DNA of 64,000 nt from Nageia nagi. Lineage: Eukaryota > Pinophyta. Numbering within the stretch: position 1 is the first letter of the stretch; each line of letters opens with the position of its first letter. Below, piece by piece: positions 37,948 to 50,720 of this stretch. The notes beneath the pieces are model-generated. The model searched no databases. It saw only the letters and a program-made list of their open reading frames with translations, and had not been told where the DNA came from. The stretch lies in NCBI GenBank assembly GCA_050084985.1, contig JBITNC010000001.1, positions 207,886,001 through 207,950,000 on the forward strand, read 5' to 3'. The translations under genes and the position numbers were made by a program.

Positions 37948-38338
37948 TGTTGGTATCAATTTCTTTCCTACCTTATAGGGTCATAATGGAGGCAAGCTTA
38001 GCAAGAGAAAAAAAACTTTACCAACATATATGATAAGATATCATTACCTATCTCTATACTAAGGGATTGACTACCCTATAGTGCTATGTGAATTCTAAAC
38101 TCTAGGCTTGGAATTACTAGAGATCCATCATGCCTCTGGATGATATAAAATAGTAGGTTGATCAACTCAATAGATCAAGTGATGGGAATATTAACTCATA
38201 AGTTTATACGAACCTATTTAGATCTTATGTCAATGAAAGTTGCAAGGGTTTGTTAAGAAAAGGAAAATAATTAAAAATAAAAAAGGTTGAGAATGGAAGA
38301 AACTCAAAGTAAAATGATGCAAATGATGATGATCTCCC
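37948..38338 (-). repeat. Element E 5' LTR (copy B), inner segment
   Basis: This segment aligns with 23561-23945 and begins TGTTGGTATCAATTTC on the plus strand. It is cut at 38338 by element C and resumes at 55561. The rejoined order matches copy A. Confidence 0.75.
38334..38338. repeat. Target-site duplication of C, left copy (CTCCC)
   Basis: CTCCC precedes the C 3' LTR and is repeated exactly at 55556-55560. Comparison with copy A of the E LTR confirms that one copy belongs to the uninterrupted sequence. Confidence 0.85.
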
Positions 38339-38709
38339 TATTACAAATATTGATTTGAAATAGGCAAATGACAACTAATCTAGTGGAAATAACAAAGCAT
38401 GTGTTGATAAATAGAACATAAAATAGCAACAATAAGTAGATAAGGATAGGATTTTACTAAATAGTAATAGAATAATAGGCCACTTCAAGGGGGCTACATA
38501 CTTACAACTCCAAAAGTGAAAAATAATTTCCAAAATCCATTTCTCCCACACACTTCTACCTATTTATACTATACTAACCCTAACCCTAATAATAATGCAA
38601 AATCAAGCCCTACCCTTATAATCATAATATTATGGTTTATAATATAGGTTGACAATTTAATTAAAATACTAATAGTAACACTAAAATGTTAGGATGTGGG
38701 ATCCTAACA
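38339..38709 (-). repeat. Element C 3' LTR
   Basis: On the minus strand it starts TGTTAGGATCCCACATCC and ends ...ATTTGTAATA, where the partner reads ...ATTTGTTACA. It aligns end to end with 55186-55555. Two CCCTAA units at about 38574-38588 are not shared by the partner. Confidence 0.9.
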
Positions 38710-38725
38710 TGCCACCCCTCTTGGG
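38710..38725 (-). promoter_or_regulatory. Polypurine tract of element C
   Basis: The minus strand reads AAGAGGGGTGGCA just before the LTR start. It overlaps the last codons of the polyprotein. Confidence 0.7.
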
Positions 38726-40238
38726 ATGAAGCTTTATCCTCAAAGCTTGAAGTGTGGAAACTATTATTGTAGTTGATGAAGTGTTTCCCAAGTTGCATCT
38801 TCTGGTGCCATGCCTTGCCACTACATAAGGACTTCTATGATGGAGCAATTATGAAGCTACTATGAATTTTGATCTAGAATTACCTCAGGTACAACTACCA
38901 TTAATCCATCCTCCACCAACTCAAGTAATTAGGTGTAAATCTAAACCTTTGATCCAACCACTTTCTTGAGATAAGAGACATGAAACATTGGGTGAATCTT
39001 GGAAGAAGTAGGAAGCTTTAGTTTGTATTAGATAGGCTAATGCATTGTAACACCTTATAGGGACCATAAAAATTAGAGCTAATTTTTAAGAGCCTTTTAT
39101 TTTTAAGGATTTTTGGTGATAAGGTTGCAACCTCAAAAAGACCATGTCATCTACTTGGAACTCCCTTTCCACACATTGCTAATTAGCCTATTATTTCATA
39201 TGATGTTGGGCTATCTGAAGGTTATTCTTGAGCAAAGGAAGAATATCATCCTAAGAAACTAAAGTTGAGTCAACTACCTAAACTTTACTGGTACCTGTAA
39301 CATACAAGGTGACTGTTGGTGGAGCTTGACCATACACTACTTCATAGGGGGTCATCTTGCTAGTATAATGATATGTAGATATATTTCCAAACATTTGTTA
39401 ATAATTTTAGTCTAACCATGAGTTTGTGGGTGATATGCTAAGCTCATGTTTAGTTGGGTACCTTGTAGCTTAAAAAGCTCTTGCCAAAAATGGCTTGTAA
39501 AAGTGGGATCATGATCACTAATAATCATCTTTGGCATGCCATGTAGTTTAAAAATTGTATCTAGGAATAATTATGCCACTAGCATTGCCTTTTAGGGATG
39601 AGCCAATGAACCAAAATAAGCATATTTGGATAACTAATCAACCACCACTAGAATAACTGATTTACCATTGGATTTGGGAAGGCCTTTAATGAAATCCATT
39701 GAGATATCAATCCATGTATGAGTAGGTATGGTAAGAGGTTGAAGGAGTATTGGAGTACCCATTATCTCACCCTTTTGTCATTGACACACATCACAAGTTT
39801 CCATAAATTGCTTGATATCCAATTTCTGGAATGCAATTTATCAAGTATTTCTAATTTACATTTTGAAGGAGATAGTAACAAGATTATGCCTTTGAATCTT
39901 AAAATACCATCATGCCATGTGTGGTGTGATTTACTCATGGGGTCTTGAGTGATTTGTTTTAACAATTCTTCAATGGAGCTATGCTCTACCCACTCTTGTT
40001 TAACTTTATCCAAACATTAAGGAATAAGAGATGAAAGAGCTTGCAATGCTACTTGATCTTCAAATTTTTTAGATAGAGCATTAACAACCACATTATTTTT
40101 ACCTTTACGATATAGTATCTCATAATCATACCCTAGTAGTTTGGTCACCATTTTTGTTGCTCAAGCATAGAAAAGTGTTACTTAATGAAAAGTTTTAAAT
40201 TATGATGATCTATGAGGATGAAAAAATGGCAACCAATG
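38726..40238 (-). pseudogene. Element C integrase with chromodomain (3' half of pol)
   Basis: From 40238 down, the minus strand continues RNase H with HFFILIDHHNLKLFIK and a linker, then the integrase zinc region. The core follows: [52 protein letters not shown] and KIINKCLE. Both aspartates are present; the glutamate of the T-E-R/K triad reads Lys. Near 38930-38780 ELVEDGLMVVVPEVILDQN and QGMAPEDATWET form a chromodomain. The C-terminal SFEDKASSQEGW is the usual chromovirus ending. Stops are few compared with E. Confidence 0.9.
40234..40238. repeat. Target-site duplication of D, left copy (CAATG)
   Basis: CAATG lies before the D 5' LTR. The partner at 51614-51618 is TAATG, one transition away. 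Removing D and one copy restores the C RNase H frame without a gap. Confidence 0.85.
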
Positions 40239-41084
40239 TGTAGACACCTAAAAATGTCCCCTTGTTAACTAGTAAACATTGGAATAATCATAACTCTTTA
40301 TACAAGCCTCAAACAAGCCTAAAAACTCCATTATTAGATAGCTCTCATTGAGTACATGCAAAACAAGTGGTCACATGACCCCTTTTTGGTAAAAATTGAC
40401 TATTTGGTGGTCATTTTAATATTGTTATAAAAATTGAAAACCAATCACCGACGACCCAAAACAAACACCGATATTTTAGGATGGTCACCGACGTCTGCCT
40501 AGTAATCATCGATGACTATAACAGCCGAATAGAAACCAAAATAGTGAGAGAAAGTTGAAATGTTTCATTTTTCCAAGATGATGTGGATAGAGGGGGTCAG
40601 TTACAACCTACGATGGCTTTTCACTTCCTCTTAGCAGCCTTGGAACATCTCACCCAAAATCTATAAATACAAGTTAATACAAAGCAAAAGAAAGAGAATC
40701 TTGGCCCAATTTTGAAGTAGGGTAATGCTGCCAAAATCTTGTGAGCTCATACCTTTTATTGTTTTATGCTAGCTTCAATTTAATACATGTCATACATAGA
40801 TGCTTTGATGTTATTGTCTTTTGCATGTGTGTAGGATTTACAGGTTGTTCATATCAAGGAGAGAAGCAAGCAAATCAAAACAATGAAGATCTAATACCTT
40901 CATTTTGGCAAATGGCATTTGTAAAAGTCCCTTCCAAGGGAAAATTGTAGTTTGAGCTGAAAATCAATATCTATTTACAATTACAACATTTCTACTTATT
41001 TTACATAATTTGAGGTTCAGTGAAGATTGAAGAATAATTATATTTTATGTTATTCTACATTCCAGCTCTATTTTCACTGCAACA
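40239..41084 (+). repeat. Element D 5' LTR
   Basis: It starts TGTAGACACCTAAAAATGTC and ends CACTGCAACA. A TATA-like 'tctataaatacaag' lies at 40661-40674, a plausible promoter. The 69-codon frame at 40741-40950 is open in both LTRs simply because they are copies. This copy keeps more CG sites than the 3' copy (for example 'caccgacg'). Confidence 0.95.
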
Positions 41085-41105
41085 TTCTGGCGCTAGAAGG
41101 AGGGC
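41085..41105 (+). promoter_or_regulatory. Primer-binding site of element D
   Basis: Immediately after the LTR comes TTCTGGCGCTAGAAGGAGGG. The TGGCGC start next to the LTR is typical of gypsy primer sites matching the CCA end of a tRNA. I cannot say which tRNA from sequence alone. Confidence 0.7.
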
Positions 41106-41636
41106 CCTTCCGTTAATGATAGGGAGGTTTTTTGTTTATGTTAAAAATGATTTTACCTTTCTGTTACCTGGTTTATTTGAATTTTTCCATATACTAACTT
41201 CAAATTTTGTGTTCTATGCATTTTAGGAAATCTATTGCAGAAATGCCAGCAACTGCAATCGGACATCGGTGACTCAAAAGGAATGCCAATGATTTACAAA
41301 GTAATCTAGACTAAACACCAATGATTGGAATCAGACATCGATGACTCAGAATAAATACCAGCGATCTCTGTTTAAATGCTAATGACTCATACTCTAGGTC
41401 ATTTTGCCTCCTTTTCTTATTTCTAAAAAAATAAAATAAAATATATAATATGTTGTTAAAATGGAAGAATACTTTTGAATGTGATTCCTTTGCCTAGAAT
41501 GCATATAAGAATGGGTAGAAAAGGTTAAATGCATATTTTTTATTAATTTATTTTATGTAAAATGTTATGTATTTATTTTCATGTTTTGGGTGAAGGGTAC
41601 ATACACATTAATACTTTTTATCTTGTCTACTTATGC

Positions 41637-42320
41637 TCTCCCTTTACGCTTCATGCGATCTAAGGTGACCAGAATAGATCGGATAAGAAGGAGTAATTAA
41701 TTCTTCTTTTCTTTCACATTCACACTATCATTAATTTGGTTAATTTACCCACACATAATGACCTCGTACTAAGTTTTCCCTTACCACTCCATTGGAAGTC
41801 GAAGGGATATGTGACTAGTAAGAGGAGGTAATTTACTACACATAATACTTCCACAATTGGAAGGAGTAAATGAATCACATTAAAAGGAATGAACTTAAGG
41901 AAAATAAATCAAGTTTTGGGTAGTGTAAATCATATTAAAAGTTTAATGAATTGGAGGGATTTGTATACACTAAGTACTTTCACTTAACAAAGTATGCTCT
42001 CACTTTTGTGCTTCAATCGATCCTAAGTGATCAGAAATAAGTTAAGTGAAAGAGGTAAAATTTATTCACATTTTATTTGGAATTATATTTCATATTAAAA
42101 ATCTTAAAGATGTCTGCCCTTACCACTCCATTGGAGGTCGAAGGGATATGTGACTCTTGGAGGAGTAATTGAACCTCACTTAATTAATTTATCTACACTT
42201 AATGGCTTTTTACTAAGTCTGCTCTTACCACTCCATTGGAGGTCGAAGAGATATGTGACTAGTAAGAAGAAAAAATTTATCACATATAAAACTTCCACAA
42301 CTGGAAGGAGTTAATGAACA
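41637..42320 (+). repeat. Leader repeats of element D
   Basis: A block close to TTACCACTCCATTGGAGGTC followed by GAAGGGATATGTGACT occurs at 41781, 42119 and 42225. Looser relatives ('gctctcc-tttacgcttcatgcgatc-taag-tgacc-agaa-t') lie at about 41636 and 41996. The units alternate with 'aggagtaattaa'-type spacers. They sit in the untranslated leader between primer site and gag. Confidence 0.8.
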
Positions 42321-42528
42321 TCATTAAGGGTTGGATAATGAATCATATTATAATTAAAAAAGAACAACAAGGTTTATTAAGGTCAAAGTCCACTTAAAAT
42401 AAACTTTTGATTGTATCACATTAAGATAAGATAAGTAAATGGACATGAATGTTTGGGAGGGTAGTATGCATAAATGTATTTTACTTGTTTAAATGCATTT
42501 CATAAGACCTTAAAGGAGTTTTATCATT

Positions 42529-45500
42529 ATGAGGTTTGTTTTGGTTGCACTTTTGAATTATGTTCCTTTTTCTATCAAAGTAAAACCAAAAATACAAAGA
42601 CTATGGTCACATCCTGCCAAGTCAACTTTAGATATTTATTCTACTTCAAAGGTCATGAAGAATGATCTTTATATCGACATTGAAAAGCTTTTAGCATATT
42701 TAGCAAAGATAGAACAATGTACCATACCTCTTCTTCAATCCTTAGAAAGCCTTGTCAGATCCCATGAAGAGCTAGAGTATAGTTCTTTCATTCCTTTGAC
42801 CTCATCATGGGATGAGTTTGACACTGAAAATAATGAGCCCATCATAAAGATTGAAAACTCATCGACACATCTCGTCAAATTAAAATCTTGTTGTGCATCT
42901 CCTTTCGATACTATCAAACCTAATGAATCTAATTTGCTAAGGGATGAATCGAGTATTAATGCCAAAGGCCTTGATGCAACATCCTATACTAAATCATATG
43001 ACCTCCTAGAGTTAGATATCTTGATGTCTTCACCCCAACCTTGGGATGAATATGATATTAAAGAAGAGGAGCTTGAGATGAATCTTGAGGATCTTTCAGA
43101 TCATTCTTTAGAATTGCAATTTCATTCTCCTCCCCTTCTAGAAGCTACAAGATCTTCTATTGATTCCCATGAATCTCATGATATTCTTGAGTTCAAGGAT
43201 GAAACTTGTTCACGCTCATCACAAGTAGAAATTGAATAGCCTCACATAAGAATTAAAAAACCCATAGATTGTATTATTGAATCTCAAGAATTTCAATCAC
43301 AAAGAAATGAAAAATATAAAAATAAAATTTCCAAAGCTAATACACATGAGCTTAGGAATGAACATCCATGTGGGCAAACAACACATCATGATAATGATAC
43401 AAAGTTTTATGAGGAGGAATGTTGTTCAAACCCACTAAAAATACCTTCAAAATATCAAACTAGCTTGATGAAAAATTGGGAATGTGATAAAAAAGATAGC
43501 CCTACAATAAATAAATTACTTAGGAATATTTTATATGATGAAAAAACTAAGAATATTTTGCAAAGGGAATCCCACAAACAACAACAAGCATGTTCTTATC
43601 ATGATCAACATGACAAAACCTTCAATGAGTTTGTCGACAAAATGAGACAAGAAGAGATGAGACAAAAGCATGATGTAAAAACTTATGCAAACCAAAAGAG
43701 TCAAGCTTGGGTGCAATTATCATCACCACTTAATTACCAAGTATTGAGATATCAAGAATATTACTCTAATCAACAAAGAGAATTGCCTCTTGAAAGCTTA
43801 GATTATCAACCTCAAAGTCCCTCTTCACAAGCTAGGATAACTGATCCCACCTATCAAAAAACACTTCATAAGGCTAGGTCTTGTATGGAAGATTTTGATA
43901 GAATGACCTTGTATTCAGTAAGAACTTTGCAAACAACTCCTCAATGTAATATCTCAAGCAAATTCTTCTATGATCCTTACTCCTATGAGAAAACCTCATT
44001 GCAAGAAAAACATAGAAAAGCTTTAGCTAAACAATTCAAGGTAGGAGAGATACCCTCTTTTGTAGAGTTGGAGGTAAAGAAAAAACACATAGAGAGATAT
44101 TATGAAGAAACTATAAACCTTAGTAAAAGATATGAAGATGTTCAAAGTAAGTTAGAAGGGAAGCCAAACTTAAAGAAAATAATATAGAACTCAAAGAAAA
44201 AGAAAAGTGAGAGCTTGACAAACAACGATAAATTTTTGATAAGGTAAAATAAGAAGTTCGAGATAGTTGGTTACTTCATGAGAAGTCTCAACAAAATAAA
44301 GTACAACCACCTACAATTCTTAGGAATCCAATGCAAGGGCATCATTTACCTTCTAATTTTCTATCATTATCATCTTCATCATTATTATCAAGATCTCTTT
44401 CTGATGATGAATCTTATAATTCAGACCTGAAGTTAGAAAGAAACACCAATCATAGAAGATATCAAAAACATCCTTAGGATAGTTGGACAGATAAAGAATT
44501 AGAAGATTTCATGAATAAAGAAATTAACATATCAAGGTTCAAGAAGTTGACATATGATAATATTTGCAATGAGCCCATCCATCCGAGTGTCCCTACGAAG
44601 AAATTACCTTACAACTTTGAAATACCTAAGATAATTCCTTTTACAGGAAATAAGGATCCTAAGGAACATTTAAGGTGGTTTAAGTTTTTAAATTACCTAA
44701 TTTATAACAATGAGGACTTGATGCTACATTTTTTCCCCATGACGCTTGTAGCCCAAGCCTTGGAATGGTATAATAATTTACCACGACATAGTATTTATTC
44801 ATTTCCTCAATTGGCAAACTTGTTCTTACAACATTTTAGGATTTATATCAAAGAGGAATCTTCTATTATGGATCTTGTAGAACTAAAACAATCTTAGAAT
44901 GAATCAATTATTGAATTTGTTTCACGATGGAGGGATATACTCTATGGCATGCCCTATACCTTACCTCGGGAGGAGTTAGTTAAATTATTTAGTCAAAATT
45001 GTTTAAGGCCTATAGCTAGTATATTACAAATCCAATAATATAATACTCTTGAAGAAGTTATTGCTCAGGCAGTTATAATTGAGAAGGTCAAGATTAAATA
45101 CGGTGAAATAAAAATTACGAGAAAAGAAAAATATAACAAAAATGAGTATTGTAATTATCACCATCAAAGGGGTCTTAGTACAAAAAATTGTCTAGCATTG
45201 AGAAATAGAACTCAAAATTCAATCAAAGATAATAACTTGGAAGTCGAAGACCATACTTCTATTTTAGATCAAAATTTAAAAAATTATCAAGACTCACTTC
45301 CTTCATATCAAGTAAATATGGTATCTATTGTACCTAATTACAATTAGGTGACACCTACTTGGAATCCAAGTAATCAACCTATTATAAGAATAGTTGGAGT
45401 TGATACTGGAATTCAAAACATACAAGAAAAACAAATTGATATATCATATAATCAAAAATCCAAAATGCAAGTTCCTCCATTGGTTCATCAACCTATAATT

Positions 45501-46343
45501 TCTTTTTATGACCATGAGAGACAACCAAACAAGGGACCTCAAGGGTTAGATCCCCCTCTCCATATCATCGGTAAAGTAAATGGTAAAATTGTTAAGAGGA
45601 TATTAATAGATGAAGGGTCAGATGTCAATATCATATCTACATTGGCGTATCACAAATTAAATCTTCCTTTCTCTCATATTTCTTTACCATAATTACAAAT
45701 AAAAGCATTTAATAATGCCTTATGTTCAACAATAGGGTCAATAGTGTTACCTATCACTATTGGATGTAAGATGATACAAACATCATTATATATCATCGAA
45801 AGAAACATTGAACAATATAATATTCTTTTAGGTAGACCATGGATTCAAGAAATGGAATGTGTCCCATCTACATTTCATGGTTGTCTAAAATACATTCATG
45901 AGGGAGTACTCCATTATGTACAAAGAGATGAAAATCCATACTCACATTATAATATTACAAAATCATCAAAAACAAAACCTCCTATGCAAAAGTCAAAAGG
46001 CAAATCATCATCCATCTCTACTAGGCAAAGACATAATCATAAAGGTATGAGATGGAAATTAAAATCCAAAGATGATTACAATGATGGAATGCAATCATTG
46101 AAACAACCTAAGAGGGTGGTAGATCATATAATGAAAGAAAACCTAAAGCCTAAGTCAATAAAATATGATAAGTATGGACATCATGTTTATCATCATCAAT
46201 TGGGGCATGATACTAAACATTGCCACCAATTAAATAATGCCCCTCATGATTTTATGGATGATAGACAATTTGAAGTAGATATACCTTTATTGATAAATGA
46301 CAATTTACATAATCTACAAAATACATACATACATTCCACATAA
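42529..46343 (+). pseudogene. Element D gag-protease polyprotein, one frameshift and about nine stops
   Basis: One frame runs from 42529 to 44187 with a single TAG at 43237. A second frame carries on from about 44165 to 46343 with roughly eight stops. A single-base shift near 44160 joins them, because the charged KLKENNIELKEKEK helix continues across. The N-terminal third is acidic and unfamiliar, and a Gln-rich and coiled-coil part follows. The gag core is at 44600-44890 (GNKDPKEHLRWFKFLNYLIY, FFPMTLVAQALEWYNNLP). A zinc motif YCNYHHQRGLSTKNCLAL is at about 45146. The protease has RILIDEGSDVNII near 45600 (D-E-G triad) and YNILLGRPWIQEM near 45815. After it a second zinc-like motif, YHHQLGHDTKHCHQL, lies near 46190. 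The frame then ends at TAA. Confidence 0.85.
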
Positions 46344-49300
46344 TTAACCAATGATAAATTATGTTATTTGCATAAGGATATTCAATCTCCTTCACATCAT
46401 TCACATTGGGGCAGTCATCCCCCATCTTACTTTTGATCTCCTCATGTCCTACATAGATCACATTGGGGTAGTTTCCCTCCATCATATAAAAAATAAAAAT
46501 AAAAAAATCATTAAAACATGATCTATAAATCACCCAAACATCAAAATATGATTAAAAACTAAAATGATCATATCTGATTTTGAAATAGGTTATAATATGT
46601 TTATTGCATTTCCATGTCTTCCCCTTCTTCCACCTCATATTCATCCCCCATTATGTTGGAATATTTGAGTATTAGATTATATTCTAACAATTCATCAAGG
46701 CATATATACTAAAAATTATCCATGATCACTTCCATACCATTATACAAATATGTTTTACACTTATTGTAAAAGAAATAGTTTATGAAATTAATATTCTTAT
46801 TGACTTTACCAACCCTCATCATGAAATTTTTGAAACTTTGGATGATAAAAAAACATGACTATGATACACTTAAGGTTATTACAGACTCATACACATCTTC
46901 ACATTTAAATAATCTTAAAATAGTCAAGAATGAGGTGTTACAAGAGCATGATTTCAAGCGAAAGTATTACATGTTCATCCTATTATTTGCTTCATCTTGA
47001 ACCCAAGAATCATTTGATAGTTAAAAAAAAAAAGAATTACTACATTATATCAATGATTCTTGGGTGATTACAATATCCTCTACCGAGGCTATGGATGCCT
47101 ATCTAGTAATGGGGCATACCTTACAAGTGGTGACATGTCCATATTGGTGAGCGACCTTCTTTCCTATGGACCTCTGTACATTTCATATGGATGAACTAGC
47201 TTATATATTTTATGCTCTTGTGATATTTAGTTTGAGATTGTCTAGAGATGGAAATAAACATCATTGCACACACATGAGTCTATGATAATTTTGAGAACAT
47301 CATGACTTTTTTTTATATCATCTAAAGAAGAAAAATCTAATGGTGATTGGTTAATATGGTCAACTTGAATATTATGATCATTACATTTCTTCATCATCCC
47401 ATGCTTCATCTCATACTATTTATTATTACATAGTAATTAATATTACACTTATATTTATCAATGCCTTGATGAGTTGATTAGTCTATCTCTCTAAATACTC
47501 AATACATCCTATGTCCATTCATTTGTTATACTATTTTCATATTAACATCCACCATCCCCCCATACACGTTATACTATACCAACTTTCATATTTTATTATC
47601 CAACATCCATATATTTCCTAATCCATCTTTACCAATTATTAAATTGGAGGTGCTTCCATATTATTTGAGAAAAAGAGCGAGTAATTGCTCTCCCCATTAA
47701 TATGGGAGTCAACATTGTTGTTGTTAAAACCTTTTTGCTTCCATTCTTATCTACAAGTTTAAGTAAGAAACTACCCTTAGTAGATTGATAAAATTCAACC
47801 CTAGAACATTGTTAAATTTTATAGCTTCCATTATTCTTTGAATTGGAAGTCAATGTTCTTTTCCTATCATATCCCATCCATTTCAACCCCTTAGAACATC
47901 GTTAAAAAGCTTCCATCATTCCTTGGGATCGAGAGTAAGAAATTGCTCTTCCCTTTGAATTAGAAGTTGATGTTCTTCTTCCCTTTCCATTCATTATCAT
48001 CTACCCATAAATTGAATGTGTGTTACATCTTGTTCCATATCCTTTGCACATGTTATCATAAAATAAAAAGTATTAGTAGCCAAGTTTGGTAAATGATACA
48101 ATATAATACTCAATTTTTCAAATCATTATCCTTAAATTTGAAGATATTTAATAATATCAAAATCAACATTTAAAAATAAAAATACAATAATAATCCCATA
48201 CGTCTTTAATGGGATAATTGTTATCATCATATTCCTCATCATGAATCTTTGATGATATCAAATTATAAACAATTCCATCCTGAAATCTTTGATAATGATT
48301 TTTGCAAGAAATGATAATGAAACCCATTCTGCTAGGGCAAATAGCAGAATTATCAAACATTAAAATGTTATCTACTTTGAAAAGACTTCATGTCACATAC
48401 ATGTTAATGGCATAGAGCCTATGGAATAAAGTGTTCCATTAAATAGCATTTGTAGACAAGCATGAGTACTTAGTAAAATGTAGAACTTATTTTCAAAATA
48501 CTTTGATTGCAAAAATTCAAAAAGTTTATGTTTGATCATAATTTGGGGCAACTATGATTTTCCACGACCCAAAGCAAATCATTTGCCTCTACCATCAACC
48601 AACAAAATCAAGATTTAAAATATTCATACATAAGTTGATAAACTCAAGTGTATGAGTCTTGACTTAACCACTTACCAACCTTAGGTATATTATCACTTAC
48701 TTATGAGTCTAGTGGTATTTGTATAAGTCTACAATGATAACATATTATTTTGTTTGTATCTTCTTGAGATACATGACTATGTCTACTCACCACATCATGC
48801 CATTAAAAAAAAAAAAGATAACCAAATAAACATCCAAACTTGATCATAAACAATTTCATCATGAATCCTTAATAGGACAAACACCATTTATTATTTACGA
48901 TCTTACAATGAATCATGAACTCCTTAGTTCAAATCATATGTCATGTTATGCATGTTTAGTCATCACTTATTGTTATACGTATTCAGAAACACTAGTCATC
49001 AAAAAACATGATTCCAATGATTTTTGTAAAATGTATTCTTCTAGAGTAATAACATAATAATCAAAATTCAAATCAGTGCACACAAAGGGGACTTCATGTC
49101 ATATACTTGACTTGGCTCCATACATTCCCTTGAGATAAAACACAAGACACCCATGTAATGATATATGGAAACAAGCCTGTAGTATCTATTTGGTGTACAA
49201 CCAATGTGTGTTCAAAATACTTCAATTGCAAAGCTCAAGAAATCATATTTGGATAATTGGGATAAATACAACTTCCCATGACCTAAAATCAAACCTTATG

Positions 49301-50720
49301 TTCACCTATAAATGATTGAAACAATAAGGTTAGAATCATTCGTACATTTATCTTACTTGTTCACTAGCTAATATGTATTAGTTTTTTGAACAGTCTATCA
49401 TCATCATCATTGACATCATTAGTCAATTAAAAAGGGGCCATAATGCTAAGAAAACTACACAATCAAAGTAATCCCATGATCACATAGTAAGACCATGGCT
49501 ACATCTCTTTTAAAATGTACCCAAAACATTGTTAATTACAAAATCAAAAGTTATATGTCTACTCATGGTTAAGGTAATTAAAATTACTTATAACCTAAAA
49601 TAAGATATTTATGCTCAATATGATTCTAAAAGACTTATGCAAAAGATCATCATGAAACCCATTCTACTAGGTCAAAAGTAGAGAAAAATAAAAGATGACT
49701 TGTATATACAAAACAAGCTTCCTATCACATACTCGCTTCAGCATGCAAAGACAAACTAGAGTCTTGTTGTGCAATTGCTATAAATAGCACACAGTATGGA
49801 GATAAACACAAGTGAAGTTTTGATATACAACATCACTATCTCAAACTTGTATATACAAAATAAGCTTCCTATCACATACTTGCTTTGGCATGCATAGACA
49901 AACTAGAGTCTTGTCATGCAACTGCCATAAACAACACACAGTATGGAGATAAACACAAGTGAAGTTTTGATATACAACATCACTATCTCAAAATTGTATA
50001 CATCAAATAAGCTTACCATCACATACTCACTTCGGTATGCAAAGACAAACTAGAGTCTTGTCATGCAACTACGATAAATAGCACATAGTATGGAGATTGA
50101 CACAATGTAGTTTTGATGTATTACAATATCATTTTCAAAATGTAACAATTGCAAAAGTTAAAAAATCATATTCAGCCATGGCAAGGGCTATCCTCATGAC
50201 AACACTAGATGATGAATATATATATATATATATATTGATTCAGAGAAGCTATAATTATATCCTACTAAAAGATCTTAAGCTTTATACAAAAAAGATTTTG
50301 ATGATATTTCTTAAAAATATCATTAACATTTACAAATATCAAAGAAGATAAAATGTGATGTATCATTATTACTAGAGATCATCTTGAAACCCCGTTGTCA
50401 GGACAAAGGACAACACCATCAAACTCGTATACTAAAGAGGACTTATACAGTACATGTGTGCTTAGACATGCAAAATGACATAATAGAAATGTCATGCAAC
50501 TGTCATGCAAGCTCAACACATTGTCATACCGAAAATAGTCACTTCTGAAGTATATTTGAATTTGTTTTCAAAACTACATCAAATGTAAAATGAAAACACA
50601 TTTTATCATAATTTGATAAATCAAAATTTTGATTCATTTAAGAAATTGAGTCAAAACTTATATCATAAAAAAGCAACAACAAATAATCAAGTGATAAAGC
50701 TTCTCATTCTATATTTTTAA
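46344..50720 (+). other. Long non-coding 3' region of element D
   Basis: I found no polymerase, RNase H or integrase motif on either strand. The region is patterned by repeats. 'cacattggggcagt' and 'cacattggggtagt' occur near 46402 and 46459. A block around 'gagtaattgctctcc' near 47674 recurs as 'aagaaattgctcttcc' near 47935. A block around 'gaaacccattctgctagg' occurs near 48318, 49650 and 50386. Another, around 'cttcatgtcacatac', is near 48387 and 49090, and in the 147-bp tandem array. A run of A lies at 47023-47034. Confidence 0.75.
49701..50140 (+). repeat. 147-bp tandem repeat, about three units
   Basis: Units begin with TGTATATACAAAACAAGCTT at 49701, 49848 and (as TGTATACATCAAATAAGCTT) 49995, a constant 147-bp step. 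Each contains 'gacaaactagagtcttgt' and 'cacagtatggagat', then 'aagttttgatatacaacatc'. The third unit decays near 50110-50140. The array lies about 0.6 kb before the D polypurine tract. Confidence 0.92.

Noticed and set aside
37948-37975. Plus-strand TTGGTATCAATTTC as a primer-binding site for a plus-strand element
   Set aside because: It begins the region shared by both 7.5-kb repeats and differs from TGGTATCAGAGC after eight bases. All coding in E runs on the minus strand.
38574-38588. Two CCCTAA units, resembling telomere repeat
   Set aside because: There are only two units, inside the C LTR. The partner LTR has a single one, so this is chance.
40741-40950. 69-codon frame present in both D LTRs (also 51270-51479)
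   Set aside because: It is conserved only because LTRs are copies of one another. It has no domain and lies in the LTR transcription-start region.
47000-48820. A-runs (47023-47034, about 48804-48815) as possible poly(A) tails of retroposed genes
   Set aside because: No coding sequence or target duplication accompanies them. They lie within the non-coding part of element D.
49701-50140. Direct repeats as a possible CRISPR array
   Set aside because: The units are contiguous 147-bp copies without unique spacers, inside a plant retrotransposon.
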